A stretch of DNA of 64,000 nucleotides from Xestospongia muta (GCA_963693285.1 OY848918.1:9117156-9181155); one strand, 5' to 3'. Shown: positions 13,531-25,950, numbered from the stretch's first letter. Numbers and translations: made by a program. The notes: generated by a model from the letters alone, not told the origin.

Positions 13531-15633
13531 TTAGTACACTACTAGTCTATTGTTCCAAAAATCACAAACATATAAATATCCTTCTCTGTCAAAAGTTATT
13601 CCAAATGGGCCATAAAACTGATCCATGTCGCTACCCTGTCCTCCAAAAAAACGTACAAACTGACCATCAGTTGTAAAGATAGAGATACGATGATTAACAG
13701 TCGATCCAATTGCCACATTCATTGGACAGGATTCTGTAACATATATTAGATCGTTATAATCGATTACAATCCCTGATGGGTGACTGAGTTGACCACTACC
13801 ATACCCATAAGCACCAAATTGAGACAAAAATTTTCCCTCAGGAGTAAACCTTTGGATACGATGGTTATATGTATCAGCCACATACACTATCTGACCTTGT
13901 CTGTCGATAGTAACATCTCTCGGATAACTAAGCTGTCCATCGGCTGAACCATTGGTACCAAATGTATGGGAAAAGGTTAGGTCTGGGTTTAAGACTTGTA
14001 TGCGATGGTTATATTGATCTGCAATATAAATCTTGCAATTTGTAGGAGAAATACTAATACCACATGGGTCATTAAATTCTAATTGACCGTTACCTTTCTT
14101 ACCAACTGATGAAACACATTTTCCATCCATAGATACCATTTGGATCTTGTGATCATCAACAACAGCAATCGTGTTATCTGGAGTAATGGCTATGCCACGA
14201 GGATTTATGAACTCAACATTTTCAGTTCTATACCACGATGACAAAAAATTACCCTTCTTTCCCAAAGATTTTACTTTCTTTTTATTTTGATCCAGTATTG
14301 TCAGGCAGTGTTCATCCTTTTCACTTACTATAAGATGTCCATCATTAACTGCTACAACAGCGTATGGTCTTTTAAGATCAGTTATAGTATGTGTTGGGAT
14401 GATGCTATCAACATAGGGATTAAAAGGAATCACGAATGAGGTGCTATCAACTTGGACATTATTAACTTGGACATTGACTTGATGATGACCACGACTTACA
14501 GTGCTACATTGTATTGTATACACTCCAGGATGGGTGGTGGTAGCGATTGTAGTAGTAATGGGTGTAGCTGTACCAGCTGATACTATGCTACAACTGAGTG
14601 ATGATAGAGGAACTCGAAGTAGACTGGAATCAGATAATTGGATAGATAAAGGGAATGAAACTGCTTTATCTTTAGTCATAGTAACACAATTGCTATCAAT
14701 CTCCTTCACTTTACACTGTTGTAGACATACAATGTTTCCAAGTGCATTAACATCGATATCTTTGTTAAAGTTAAAATGGATATCGACTTTTTCTATGGGA
14801 GTTAACTCTTCAATATTAACTCCTTGAGTCACATTTTTCATACGTTCCGTCATTTGTTTTTTAGAAGTCACCACACGCTGAGGATTGCCTATTTTAAGAC
14901 TCTTTTCCACAATTTCCTGGCATTCCTTGAGTTGAGCTAACTTTATTTTAGCTGATTTCTTTTGCTCTGATAGTACCTGTAGTTTTCTACCAGAAACTGT
15001 GTCTACCTCTTTTGTCAGCTGTCTCTCGCACTGGTGAAGAGCATCAACTATTTCTTTTACTGTAACATGTATCTCTCCTTTGACGACTTCTCCTTGTGCT
15101 CTGATTTCATTCTCTCTGTCAGAAAGAGCAACCAGGACACCTTCAACAGCAGCAACATTGCTACTAACTCCCTTCAGATCAGCTTCCAACATATGATAAT
15201 GTTTTGGATAGCAGGAAATGATTGGGTGATATTCATGATCTTTGTGCATATGTTTTACACAATCATGACAAATAACTTCTTCACATTTTTCACAAAAGAT
15301 ATCCAACATTTCATTATGACTATGACACTTTATTCCTTGCTCTTCAGAAAGCAATTGAGAGCCAGAGGTTAATAATGCTTTTTGAAAAGCTGCAGGAAAT
15401 CCAGGTACTCCTGTTGGTTCAGGTAACTGAGTATGATGACGACAAATGGGACAAGAGATGAAGTAATTATCTCCTTGAGGATCCTGTGGTAGACCCTCCA
15501 GACATTGTTGACAGAAAGAATGGAAACAAGGTAAGATCTTAGGGTTGGTACAGAGGTCTTGACATATAGCACAGGTGAGCTGTTCCTCTATTTTCTTGAG
15601 AGCTGGATTGTCACACACTGTTCTCTTTGCCAT
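13531..15633 (-). CDS. TRIM-A: RING/B-box2/coiled-coil/filamin/NHL E3 ligase lacking B-box1
   Basis: Intronless 700-residue protein of the TRIM-NHL (TRIM2/3/71-like) family, expected to act as a RING ubiquitin E3 with NHL-mediated target or RNA binding. The RING has C21, C24, C36, H38, C41, C44, C61 and C64, the complete C3HC4 set. One B-box of type 2 spans about 102-138, coiled coil about 145-260, filamin-type domain about 285-415, and six NHL blades about 416-700, the last ending NNRLVVY. About 70 residues that hold B-box1 in the paralogues here are missing between RING and B-box2. The start is the Met of MAKRTVCDNP, which aligns with MAE starts of paralogues. A GACCATATAAAG element lies about 116 bp upstream. 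The insertion SCPMNVAIGSTVNHR in blade 5 resembles one in the gene at 49244-55408, suggesting closer kinship with that gene's NHL. Confidence 0.9.
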   Translation of the reverse strand: MAKRTVCDNPALKKIEEQLTCAICQDLCTNPKILPCFHSFCQQCLEGLPQDPQGDNYFISCPICRHHTQLPEPTGVPGFPAAFQKALLTSGSQLLSEEQGIKCHSHNEMLDIFCEKCEEVICHDCVKHMHKDHEYHPIISCYPKHYHMLEADLKGVSSNVAAVEGVLVALSDRENEIRAQGEVVKGEIHVTVKEIVDALHQCERQLTKEVDTVSGRKLQVLSEQKKSAKIKLAQLKECQEIVEKSLKIGNPQRVVTSKKQMTERMKNVTQGVNIEELTPIEKVDIHFNFNKDIDVNALGNIVCLQQCKVKEIDSNCVTMTKDKAVSFPLSIQLSDSSLLRVPLSSLSCSIVSAGTATPITTTIATTTHPGVYTIQCSTVSRGHHQVNVQVNNVQVDSTSFVIPFNPYVDSIIPTHTITDLKRPYAVVAVNDGHLIVSEKDEHCLTILDQNKKKVKSLGKKGNFLSSWYRTENVEFINPRGIAITPDNTIAVVDDHKIQMVSMDGKCVSSVGKKGNGQLEFNDPCGISISPTNCKIYIADQYNHRIQVLNPDLTFSHTFGTNGSADGQLSYPRDVTIDRQGQIVYVADTYNHRIQRFTPEGKFLSQFGAYGYGSGQLSHPSGIVIDYNDLIYVTESCPMNVAIGSTVNHRISIFTTDGQFVRFFGGQGSDMDQFYGPFGITFDREGYLYVCDFWNNRLVVY

Positions 15634-15639
15634 AATAGG

Positions 15640-16011
15640 ATGTAGTGAGCAACAGACTCTTGGTGAAAAACAATCACAATGCTGTAGAGAAATGCTAAGA
15701 AAAGGTGGGATTAAATAATAATGCCACGGTTGCCACCCCTTTTTATGACCATATAAAGAATTACATAAGACTTATGACCTTTAGTGTTTATTGAAATGGA
15801 ATATGAATAATTATAATTTAATGAATTTATTTTACAGTGACATCTTACATTCCTGGAATCAAACATGTGACTTTCATGGAAATATGATTAAAACTATTAA
15901 TGAGAATATTATAATTACTACTAAGTATAGTGCATCCTTTTCCTCCTAAAGACATTTCTTTACTATTTCCAACATAAGACTGCACTAATGAAATGATCTA
16001 TAATATATATA
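15640..16011 (-). promoter_or_regulatory. TRIM-A upstream region
   Basis: Holds the motif CACCCCTTTTTATGACCATATAAAG (15735-15758), shared with the upstream regions of the other TRIM copies. CCATATAAAG is one base off a CArG box and could equally serve as the TATA element. The rest is AT-rich with no gene. Confidence 0.45.
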
Positions 16012-16236
16012 TATTAATTAGCTGAATTAAGATGGGTGGAGCTACTGGCTGATGTGTCTTGTACAAGATGATTTATTCACTGACCTAAGAGATCTTGTCC
16101 GTTCAAAGTAGAGCGTTGAAGTAACTATGAATGACTGAGAACTACTGTTAGTTAAACATACATGTAGTTCTGTTTTACTGGCAGTTTCTGTTTTGTGCTA
16201 GTTACACTGTTTTCACTTCAAAAAAGTGCACACAAA

Positions 16237-17262
16237 ATGAAACTGTTGAGAGCTGTAACAGATACTTTATCTCATGGAGTGATTGCTGGATGGAGCTGTG
16301 CTAATGTACTGTTATTGTAACAAGGTAACAACTTGTCAGTGGCCTTGGTCCAATTTGGAATGGGCGTGGTTATTGGTTCTATTTTGGATTAGATCACTTC
16401 ATTGAAGCTAGATCATTAAAATTAGAGGTAATTACACAAGTCTAACTTACTTTCTGTGCATTAAGTTTAAATTGTTGTTACATGATGGATTAGTGTGATA
16501 TGCCACACCCATTTTACTTTCTCGACCAATATTGTCAATGTATTCAATTTATCAAGTTTACTAAATTGTCACTATCCTCATAATACCACAGTATCCTAGT
16601 CTCAATCTCAGGAGTAATAAAGGGCTACAGTTGCATTGGAATTGATATAATTGGTTACTTAGTAACATGCCCACATGGTTACTAAATTTAGAACGAAATT
16701 TTAGTCTTTAAATGTTACTTTTTTTAGAAAACTTATGTTTAGGTCATAATGATCTATAAGTGATGTGATCTTTAGAAGTGCCACTATTATAAATCCATTT
16801 TATGTTAATGTTATTTTATGAGGTAGTCCCTGTTTATTATCCTCAAGTATGTAGATTGATTTAACTTAATTGCTATCATCTTTATCATTAAAGGATGCTA
16901 TTTCATTGACCAAAAGACCAATTGTACACAATATAATATTGCTTAGTGTTGTAACTCTTCTCATCTATTGTCTTTTCTTCTTAATTCCTCATCTCCGTAA
17001 CACATATACTAAATATCTTCCGCTTATAATATTATTGAGCTTTCTTTCTCATCATTTAAGAGATGCTGATCATAGAGGGGTGTGGTTTGGATTCTTTTTA
17101 ACTCTATTTCTCTATCTATACCTTGGAAACTGTATGTTGCTATGGTGATAGCAATTCCATGGTTGTTACGGATTCCTTGTGTGTTTCCAGTATTATCATT
17201 ACCATATCAATCTTGGAACAAGACAGAAATTGTTTAGAGAAACACTTAAAAGTATATTTTAT
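16237..17262 (+). pseudogene. TMEM267-like pseudogene, copy A
   Basis: Two exons resemble the vertebrate membrane protein TMEM267. Exon 1 (16237-16427) reads MKLLRAVTDILSHGVIAGW and later GVVIGSILD-DHFIEA, but has an in-frame TAA after codon 27 and a 1 bp deletion after GSILD. The donor GAG|GTAATT and acceptor at 16894 join in phase 0. Exon 2 begins DAISLTKRPIVHN and keeps hydrophobic segments and LSHHLRDADHRGVWFG, matching the family's SHHIRDGIRHGLW region, then goes out of frame soon after. The exon-1 lesions are shared with copy B, so inactivation preceded the duplication. The family assignment is from remembered motif similarity, not a search. Confidence 0.7.
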
Positions 17263-18540
17263 ATTTTGTTAATTTTTTTGTGATTTGTTGATTTTTATAT
17301 AATAATTGTTAATGTGAATTTTAAAAACATATGCTGTTCAGTTGCTATCATATATTACTATCATTTGATCACATATATCACATAGAAGTGAAGCTATATG
17401 TTACAATCTAGCTAATATCCTCATAATGATTATTTATTATAGAAGGGTCTACACCATACTGGATTGTTCCACCAGACTTCAGCATTTGATATCTTTAGCA
17501 GAGTTGTAAGTTCTCTACCATCAATCATCTTTATTATTCGATTCTCTCATTTATGTACTGATCAGAACTGGATGTATCTTCCTTTATTTACTGGAATATG
17601 ATAACAGGTCATTGTTTAGTTGACAATTGGTGCTAGAGGAGATGGAACTTTAGTTCTTTCTCCAGGTAAAATGAACTGTTATTAAGACAACTCTCATTTT
17701 AAATGCATTTATAGAGGGGGTGGCTGAATTTATGGATGGTATGGGATTAATAAAGGAACATTAGCAGCTGTTGACTGACCAGTGTTTGCAAGTTAATCCT
17801 GGCAAACTGTTCAAAATGTATTGAGTTTAGATTCAATCTATTAAACATTTTATAAGTAAAGTTTAATGTCACTGTCTGAAATCTGATTGGTTAGTATTTA
17901 CTCTTCTAAACAGGGCCAAATATGGTATGAAACTAACCAATAAGATTTCTTGATTGCTGATAAAGATCACATATTGATTTGTGCTCATCAAAGTTATTAG
18001 TGTTCCTAGAGACGATGTAGTAACTGGTAAGTCTGGTTTGTCTGGTTACTGCGCATGCCCAGTAGAAAACCCGGGAAAAACGTGGTTTAAAAACTGTATC
18101 TGCACTCGTGTCTCTTTTTTCTGACTGAATAACTGCCATTTGCCCCTGGAATACAGAGAGAAGTGCCCATGTCTTTATCTCCTCGAGTGAATCCAGCTAT
18201 TCAGTAACCATATGTGCGTGACAACAATGTCGTTTTACTGTGTGCTATAGGACAGTGTAGCACTTATATATGTCAATTCAAGATTTAAGAGAGAGACAGT
18301 CAAGTAAGTTTCTTTTCCCTACAACCTTCATTTTTGGTACAACTAACACTAGCTACTATAGCCTTCATTACTGAACAAACAACTGTTTTAAAGTAACTAG
18401 CCTTCCCTGACATTCTGCTCAGTTGTAGTCACTTGCAACAACCAGGCTTCCTTGTTGAACAACTTACAATTTGACATTATGTTCTTATTCTTTAGTATTT
18501 TATCAGTTTTATTTTTATTCTATAGAATTAAATACAACTC
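17262..18540 (+). other. Unidentified part of the duplication, copy A
   Basis: AT-rich and collinear with 34722-35990. No gene is supported. A CpG-containing stretch at 18045-18080 has CTGCGCATGCCCAG (NRF1-like) and CCCGGG and could be an old promoter. A 68-codon minus frame at 17933-18139 is not recognised. Confidence 0.35.
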
Positions 18541-18597
18541 TCTCTCTACAAGTTAACTGTCATGTCTATGTCATCTCTATCAAATGATGTCATTGCT

Positions 18598-18715
18598 ATA
18601 TTGTGGAGTGGATTGTTAGTACTCTGTTATATGGACTGGGATTACTATATTGTGGACTGGATTGTTAGTACTCTGTTATATGGACTGGGATTACTATATT
18701 GTAGACTGGATTAAT
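18598..18715 (+). repeat. 57 bp tandem duplication present only in copy A
   Basis: TGGATTGTTAGTACTCTG and ATATGGACTGGGATTACTATATTGT occur twice in tandem here but once in copy B (36066-36115), so copy number changed after the segmental duplication. Confidence 0.8.
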
Positions 18716-18719
18716 GTTA

Positions 18720-19785
18720 TATGAAGTGGGATGTTGTATTAACTATGGTAATCTGTAAGTCTGTTCATGTATGTAGTGTACACTGTCTCATGTATTGGGT
18801 AGTTACATGATGGATGACATATGATGGACTAAAGTGAAGACTTGCATGTTAACGGCACATGACAATATAGACGTCCATCTCCCTATGTTCTGTTACAACT
18901 CCATTCATTGATACATCACTGTATCTAAGGGATTTGTCTGTGTTTAGTTGGGTTATCTCTGTGTGTTAGCTTTGGTAGAAGTCATTTCTGGTCCACAGCT
19001 TGGCTTTGACTCTGATGGTATCTGGGCTATCTAGTTTTTGTAGACTGGGCCACCACTTAGTTTTTATAGACTGGGTCATCTAGTTTTTGATAGGACTACA
19101 TGATCGACAAGGTATCATGTGCTCCTAGTTTTCTTAGGTCTAGATAATTGATATGTTATGAGCATGTAAGCTAGTTTTTTGTGGCCCATCTACTTTTTCA
19201 CCCAGCTTTTTCTGGGTTATCTACGTTTTACCCAGCTTTTACTGGGTCTAGTTTTTCCCCAGCTTTTATTGGGTGTATTATGTCCACATTCACCCTCTGT
19301 ATTATTTTATTTTATTTTTATTTGTTGTTGTTGCTTATCTTGTCTTGTCTTCCTTCAAAACCGTGAGTTACCTTGTCTTTTATATTTTCGTTTAGTAACT
19401 GTACACTATGTGACAGTAACTGTACTACTACATTCTATAACAGAACTAGGCACTAATACAGTTCATTATAAGGAGATGGAAGTCCTAATATATAATATAT
19501 TGTAGAAGCTAGTGTACCTCAGTGTAAGAGGACTAGCTTCTATTATTCTATATGTATATTGCTGCAATCTCCTGCCATAGTTTCAAGGCTTCTTCAAGCA
19601 AACTTTTCTGATATTTGCTTCTAAATTGGGCTAGTGTATTAAGATCACTAAGTTTTCAAAGCAGCTTTGTAATTATTCAGAGTAATGAAATCAGTTTGAC
19701 ATATTTAGAGTTATTTTCAGAGCTTTCAAGTACATTTGAAGTTGCTTCAAAACACAAAGACAGCTTTTATATCAGGCCTTAAAGA
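18720..19785 (+). other. Unidentified part of the duplication with serial small hairpins, copy A
   Basis: No intact gene. 18850-19085 is the broken counterpart of a 76-codon minus-strand frame in copy B (36258-36488). At 19197-19275 three ACCCAG-CTTTT(A)-CTGGGT palindromes follow one another. A poly-T-rich frame at 19179-19505 is low complexity and not accepted. Confidence 0.4.
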
Positions 19786-20555
19786 CTGCTTTCAAATGTT
19801 GCACAATAAAATTGGGCATCAAAGACAGCTTCGTACAACAAGACAACATCTAAAAATCATGCTTTAAAGACAGCTTTTCATAACTGGGAATATTAAAGAC
19901 GGGTTTGGGTCTTGATGACAGCTTCTGTAAATGGGCCTCAAATACAGTTTTCAAATATGGTGCTGTTATATAAAGCATAGACAATGTAACATTTTAATGG
20001 CAGATTTTCCTTTTTAAAAAAGACAGTTTTTGAGTCGGGAATAATTTGCTCACGACAGCTTCAATACAGTTTAACGTTGCATTGTGTTTTGAAAATTGAG
20101 CTTACTTCAATCTACAAGTTTTATTAGTTTATTTGCTAATTTTGTACTTAATCAGTGGAAACAGGTTTGTTAGAGAAGTAGGTTAATAGTTTAATGTATT
20201 CTTGTCACTATACGACTTATTATGTCAACATTGGATCAAGTACTTTAATGTATAGTAAGTTCTTACACTATCTTTTCTAGTGTTAAAATTAAATCAAGAA
20301 CTCCAATGTTTGTTAAGTAAGTAAATGTTTAACAATATCTTCTCTAGTATCAACATATTGAATCAAGTACTCCTCTTTAGTAAGTTTTTAAAAATACTTT
20401 CTCTAGTGACTCCACTGGATCAAAAAATCCAGTTTGTATCAGTAAGTTGTTAACAATATCTTCTCTAACATCAACTATGAACTAAGTACTCCAGTTGCAA
20501 TAAGTTCTTTCTATTGTCAACACCAGTATTTCCAATCATGTCTTAATTGTATAAC

Positions 20556-20589
<34 letters not shown>

Positions 20590-20905
20590 AAAGATTAAAT
20601 CTAAAAGTCTTCACATTTTTAAGTACATTATCTTTAATTTTCTCTTCTCTTTCCCAACAGTGTGGGCTATAATGTAGTACTGTCTCCATGTGGTATTGCC
20701 TGGGGTCTCAATATTTCTTAACTTTTGAGATGCTAAATGTACTACATCAAATCGATCAAAAGCTGTTCTCTGTGTCTTTGTAACTTTCATCTCTCTCTTT
20801 TTAAATAGATTTGACAATTCTGTGTTGCTATTAAATACTCTATCTACTATCACAGACTACTCTATTTTTATGTCCAAACTTTAAACAGAGAGGTAAACCA
20901 GATAC
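19785..20905 (+). repeat. 1.1 kb segment present in copy A only
   Basis: Precisely absent from copy B, where TATCAGGCCT is followed directly by CTACAATATCC (37180-37195). It contains a degenerate repeat of AAAGACAGCTTTT-like blocks (19785-20065), a short version of the 62 bp minisatellite (20225-20530), a CT run (20560-20588) and the 80-codon minus-strand frame at 20611-20853. The last three also occur together at 10960-12290. Confidence 0.7.
20611..20853 (-). CDS. Hypothetical 80-codon frame of a repeated element
   Basis: Not recognised. The frame starts MIVDRVFNSNTELSNLFKK and is open here, while the copy at 12060-12290 has stops in the corresponding frame. A basic stretch KKREMKVTKTQRTAFDRF and the sequence DVVHLASQKLRNIETPG are the only features. 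It lies within the copy-A-only 1.1 kb segment, so it may be an ORF of a mobile or processed sequence rather than a cellular gene. Confidence 0.25.
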   Translation of the reverse strand: MIVDRVFNSNTELSNLFKKREMKVTKTQRTAFDRFDVVHLASQKLRNIETPGNTTWRQYYIIAHTVGKEKRKLKIMYLKM

Positions 20906-21640
20906 AATATCTCTACAATATCCTTGACAATCTAGTTCTGAATATCACCATTGACATTGAATCATCTTTGACTGTCACATCATTCCATATCTAGATAATC
21001 TGTAACTGTATTCCATTCCTTTCTAACTTTTGTTTAATTCATTTTATATTTTTATTTTTATTAAAAAAATAGTTCAAAATCAGTTACATCAAAGATCTTA
21101 CACAATATAGTAAAACTAAGTGACACTTCTTGATATATATTATATGAGCAGTAGATTCATATATAACACAGTATCTTAATGACAAACCTAAAGAGTTCAT
21201 TTATGGCTAAAATTTACAAAATGTAAATGTGTACAAAATGATTGATATATTTAAATGTATTTTTTTAAAGTTACCACAGACAGCTCTGAGTCTATGCAAC
21301 TAGTGGGTCATGATAGCTGTCTCCTATATACATACATTAGTTTCACTAATTCATAATATATATTGATACACACATATCGTAACAGAAAATGACTTGAGAC
21401 GTCTAAACTGACTAGTTTGAGAGTTTCTAAGATAAACATTGTACCTTATATTACATATAGACATTGCTTTACAAAATGTATTCTTTCCAGTAAAAAGGTG
21501 TAAAATAGTTAAAATATTATAATATTTTATGTATTTTGAAAACTTTTAATTATTTGTTAATTAGATCAATTAAAAATCAATTAATGTTGGTCACGCGTGT
21601 GGTCCTGGTGTGAAAATTTGTCACGTGTATTGTTGAGTGA
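20905..21640 (+). other. AT-rich spacer, copy A
   Basis: Collinear with 37190-37930 in copy B. No gene, RNA or repeat is supported. Confidence 0.4.
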
Positions 21641-21840
21641 CTGTCAACTTGAAGCGTGACAGAGTCTCTTGATGATAATATAAGGGACTCCATTTTTCAT
21701 GCCTCTATCTATGTTCTCTACGATTCGTCTCGTCGCTGGATTATCTCGTCACTTCGTTGGATCGACTCGCCTCATCGTTGGATCATCTCGTCTCTTCGTT
21801 CGATCGACTCGCCTCATCGTTGGATCATCTTTTCGTTTTA
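21640..21840 (+). repeat. CpG-rich 42 bp minisatellite, copy A
   Basis: CGACTCGCCTCATCGTTGG and TCATCTCGTCNCTTCGTT alternate; about two units here against about four at 38020-38185. It is CpG-rich in an AT-rich setting. TCACGTG and CACGCGTG motifs lie just before it (21590-21635). The unit is a multiple of three, so reading frames stay open through it, but no gene is claimed. Confidence 0.7.
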
Positions 21841-22210
21841 GTTATGTCATCCTATCTGTTTCTTTACCTTTCTTTTTATTTTTTATTTTTATTTTATTAT
21901 TTATTTTTCATTTGTGTAAAGTTTTTTGTTCTCACTCTTCATTTCTACAGGACTCAACGTGAAAGTTCTACCTGTGGTTGGTCTGATGTTCTTGAATGTA
22001 CTCTGATGTTCTTAGCTGTTCTGATGTTCTTGGTTGCTCTGATGTTTTGACTATTCTCTGGATGTAAAAGATGAGTCGCTCTCCTGCTCATTGGACTCTT
22101 CCTGTCTTCCTTCAAGCCTTCTTTCCTCTTCTTTTATTTTTTTTTAAATTTTATTTTGGGCTATCCAGCCTATACATCATACACACACTCATACAATCTC
22201 TAAAAATTAT

Positions 22211-22281
22211 CTCTCCCTTGCCGCCTGGCGGCCATAAAATTTTTTTAAAAATATCCGTGGCCGCCAGGTGGTAGGGGAGAG
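22211..22281. repeat. 24 bp-arm hairpin, copy A
   Basis: Left arm 22211-22234 (CTCTCCCTTGCCGCCTGGCG plus GCCA) pairs with 22258-22281 with three mismatches. The 23-base loop is AT-rich. The same hairpin stands at 38558-38630 with unchanged arms and a longer A/T loop. Confidence 0.85.
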
Positions 22282-22284
22282 CTC

Positions 22285-23276
22285 TGATTTGTAGGGTGCG
22301 TGTGTGTGTGCTGTGTGTGTGTGTAGGTTGGTTGTCCTTTTTCACTTCCTCTGTCTCTCTTCACTCTCTATCCATTCACTGTCATCACCAGTTCAGTTAA
22401 TAACTACTCTTTCTTTCTTTCCATGCAGGAGCAGCACTGTTGAAAAAGGTGAGCTATCTCTCCATCCATCTATCTCTCATCCATTCTTTAGTAATCCAGT
22501 TGTTCTGTTTCTTTCTCTATGTTTTCTACTTGTGGACTGTTCTGATGTTCTCTTGGGAACTTTTCTTTTACTGAGACTGTCTTTATCTTATTTTTTATTT
22601 TTTTATTGTAATTTTTTTAATGTTTTCTTTTTAGTTTGTTATTATACTGTGTTGTTTTTTTTAATTTAATATGTTGGAGTTGTAAAAAAAAACTTTTTTT
22701 ATCTAAACTTTGTCAAAAACCAATCACCTTACATCAGTTTTAAGATATTATTAATCTTTAATTATAATTATTAATCTTTTTACAACTATTGTAACACATT
22801 ATTATACCAATATAGATCATTTTTTAACTTTAAGAATTTTTGTTTTTAGTAAAATACTATATCAATTAATTAATAATCTTGTTTTTAGTAAAATACTATA
22901 TCATTTAATTAATAATCTTTTTTTTCAATAATTAATTTAAAACCATTAAACGTTTTGCTGTTCACGTTACGCGTGCACAGGTAATATTTTCCCGCCATAA
23001 TAGTGGTGTCACGTGTTTGGTCTTCTTTGCTAGGTGTGTGCTGGCAAACATTTTCGCGCCTGTCCAATCTCTGCATGGTCATTAGTAATGGACTCTCTGG
23101 AGACCTTCTTTGACTAGACTCTCTCCCTCCTTTGACTGAACTATTGAGATCTTCACCTATTGAGATAGCTTAATACTTGTTTTAGTATTTTCTGATGTTC
23201 TCTGGATGTAGAATACGAGTCACTCTCCATCCTTATCTGTTTTATCGAAGGCCAACTACCTTGGAAGTCAATTATT
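22285..23276 (+). other. Spacer before the MULE relic, copy A
   Basis: Pyrimidine- and T-rich with low-complexity frames only. At 22970-23070 a CpG-containing patch has GTTACGCGTGCAC, TCACGTG (E-box) and TTTTCGCGCC, which looks like an old promoter or a transposon end. No gene is supported. Confidence 0.4.
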
Positions 23277-23880
23277 ATGTTTGTAAAAGACTTGAAGTGT
23301 GATCTTCTTCACATCTCTCCTGCAGAGATCATGTCTGATTTTGATCTTCCATTAGTACAATCACTTAAGCTTCAGTTTCATGGTGCTTGTATTCATGGCT
23401 GTTACTTTCATTTTTCCAGTGTCTGCAGAGAAAAGTACAGTCTTGGACTGTTGGAAGAGTACAAGGAAGATGGATCTATTAGGCAATATACAAAAGAGTA
23501 CATCCATTGATTTTGTGGCATCATTTTGTTTGTGTGCGTTGCTTGGGATAGATTAAAGTTGAAATACCAGATTCAAGGTGAAGAGCTACTTAGAATATTT
23601 GACTTAACCTGAATGAATGGTCAGTTTAGATATTGTATGTGAAACTACTTTGCTCACAGTGGTCCCAGAACCAACAACCACTTAGAAGAATGGCACAATA
23701 GATGAAAATGAATTACAAGAAAGGTACACCCTAACTTCTATGAAGTGTTCAAACTCTTACAAAAAGAACGAACTACTACTGAAGTAACTATTCTACAGCT
23801 GCAAGCAGGAGAAATACACAAAGCTAAGACGAAAGATAGTCCAAAGAGAAGATAACATACAATTGCTGAAAGACAAGCTT
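23277..23880 (+). pseudogene. MULE transposase relic, copy A
   Basis: The open part (23277-23510) contains MSDFDLPLVQSLKLQF, then GACIHGCYFHFSSVCR and GLLEEYKEDGSIRQY. These resemble the MULE transposase (DDE) signature of an acidic residue in a DFE/DFD context followed by a GCxFHF block. Further on, in other frames, RTNNHLEEWHN, HPNFYEVFKLLQKER and TILQLQAGE can be read to about 23850; these are the usual downstream part of the protein. The frame is interrupted several times, so it is not functional. Confidence 0.7.
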
Positions 23881-24394
23881 ACTAATAGTAATAGATTCAT
23901 TGACTTGTACATTTCTACAATTAGACATTGTGTTGTATCATTTGAGTTTTGATATTAATTTTTTTCAGATTAGATAACTAATTACATACAATCAGTTCAT
24001 TATCACTTGGTTATATCCTGTTAGACATTATGGGAGGTTTTCAGGTATACAGCCATAGTGTTGGTATTTCAATAACTTTGATATTTTGTAGTGACATCAT
24101 GTAAGGACATATACCCTCCTGGCTGTCTAAGAAAAATAACTCTTACAATACAATGATATTAACCCTTTTGGTGACCATATAAAGTTAAGTTTGCCGCTTC
24201 TCATTTTTGACAAGCTAGGCTCAGCTAATCAAAAAAGAAGGAGGGACAAACTTGTTAGACTATATAGTGACGTTCTCACTGGAGTACACTGTCATTGTCT
24301 TGACTTATTTTATGCTAACATATTATGTAAATTGAAAGAACTAATAATGCGAAATATTATAATATTAATTTGTACTATAACATTTGTCATTTAT

Positions 24395-24395
<1 letters not shown>
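23880..24395 (-). promoter_or_regulatory. TRIM promoter-like module without its TRIM, copy A
   Basis: AT-rich. Contains TATACAGCCATAGTG and GTGACCATATAAAGTTAAG (24172-24189), as found in front of TRIM genes, followed by a decayed palindrome (24190-24260). No TRIM coding sequence follows here. Confidence 0.45.
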
Positions 24396-25214
<819 letters not shown>

Positions 25215-25215
<1 letters not shown>

Positions 25216-25745
25216 CTGTAAACAGACAGAACAACACTACTACTCATTACTGTAAAATAATAAAAGAATTTGTTAATGATATTTTACTCATTGATCCTTG
25301 TCTTGTCTCCCTATATTTACTATGTAGTGAATGAAGGTAACAATCTGTCATATAATATCTCCATTGAACACTAATGACAGATACATCACTCAACTCTATT
25401 AAATGCCCATGTAGTATAATAATGTACATATACATGTATTATAGACCAGTTATCATGTTTTGTCCACTACTTGAATTCATTCATGTTTCAATTAAGGTGA
25501 AATTAATATAGTTAACTTCCAAGACTTAGGGTCTCGGATTTGTGGCATAATATTAATTGTCTCTATTAAGGAGACTAACTGAGTATATTGTTCCATCATT
25601 ACCATATCTGCTAGTTATTAACCGCATGCGCTTGTATCTCCACAGGAAGAAAATATGTACTCAGTAAGGACACGCGCTTAACAAATAGCATTTCCAGATG
25701 TTGTCACTTTTCTGGGTGTGGCTCTCACTTGATCACGTGGAGGAT
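25215..25745 (+). other. Spacer between NOMO and HIRAN-like relics, copy A
   Basis: AT-rich and collinear with 41700-42356 but lacking about 120 bp found there. No gene is supported. Confidence 0.4.
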
Positions 25746-25950
25746 ATGGCTGGTGTTTCTACTGAGTTCTCGTTTGACAGAGTAATTCGAGGTCATCACA
25801 TTTACAAAAAATATGGATGCCTTCAGTTGGAGATGTTCTTCTATTAGTGAAAGAGGAAGCAAATGAACATGACCATTATGCTGTATCTGTGATAAAGGAC
25901 AGATTCATTGTCGGTCACGCACATTGCTTATTAATAATTCATTAAGTGCT
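25746..25950 (+). pseudogene. HIRAN-like fragment, copy A, frameshifted
   Basis: Reads MAGVSTEFSFDRVIRGHHIY, then a 1 bp deletion relative to copy B (run of A before TATGGATG) throws it out of frame; the rest, EHDHYAVSVIKD-like, is in another frame. See copy B at 42357 for the domain argument. Confidence 0.65.

Noticed and set aside
15034..15372. Plus-strand frames inside TRIM-A (also 14501-14827) and comparable frames in other TRIM genes
   Set aside because: Antisense shadows of the NHL, filamin and coiled-coil coding sequence.
19179..19505. 108-codon plus frame rich in Leu and Phe
   Set aside because: Arises from the T-rich palindrome array; no support as a gene.
20611..20853. Ribosomal protein L14-like pseudogene
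   Set aside because: A short resemblance around FDRF...V...A...LRN was noticed, but flanking parts do not fit; too weak to name.
22304..22669. 121-codon plus frame (and 38653-38982)
   Set aside because: Composed of pyrimidine-rich low-complexity sequence; no domain, and the two copies diverge without codon pattern.
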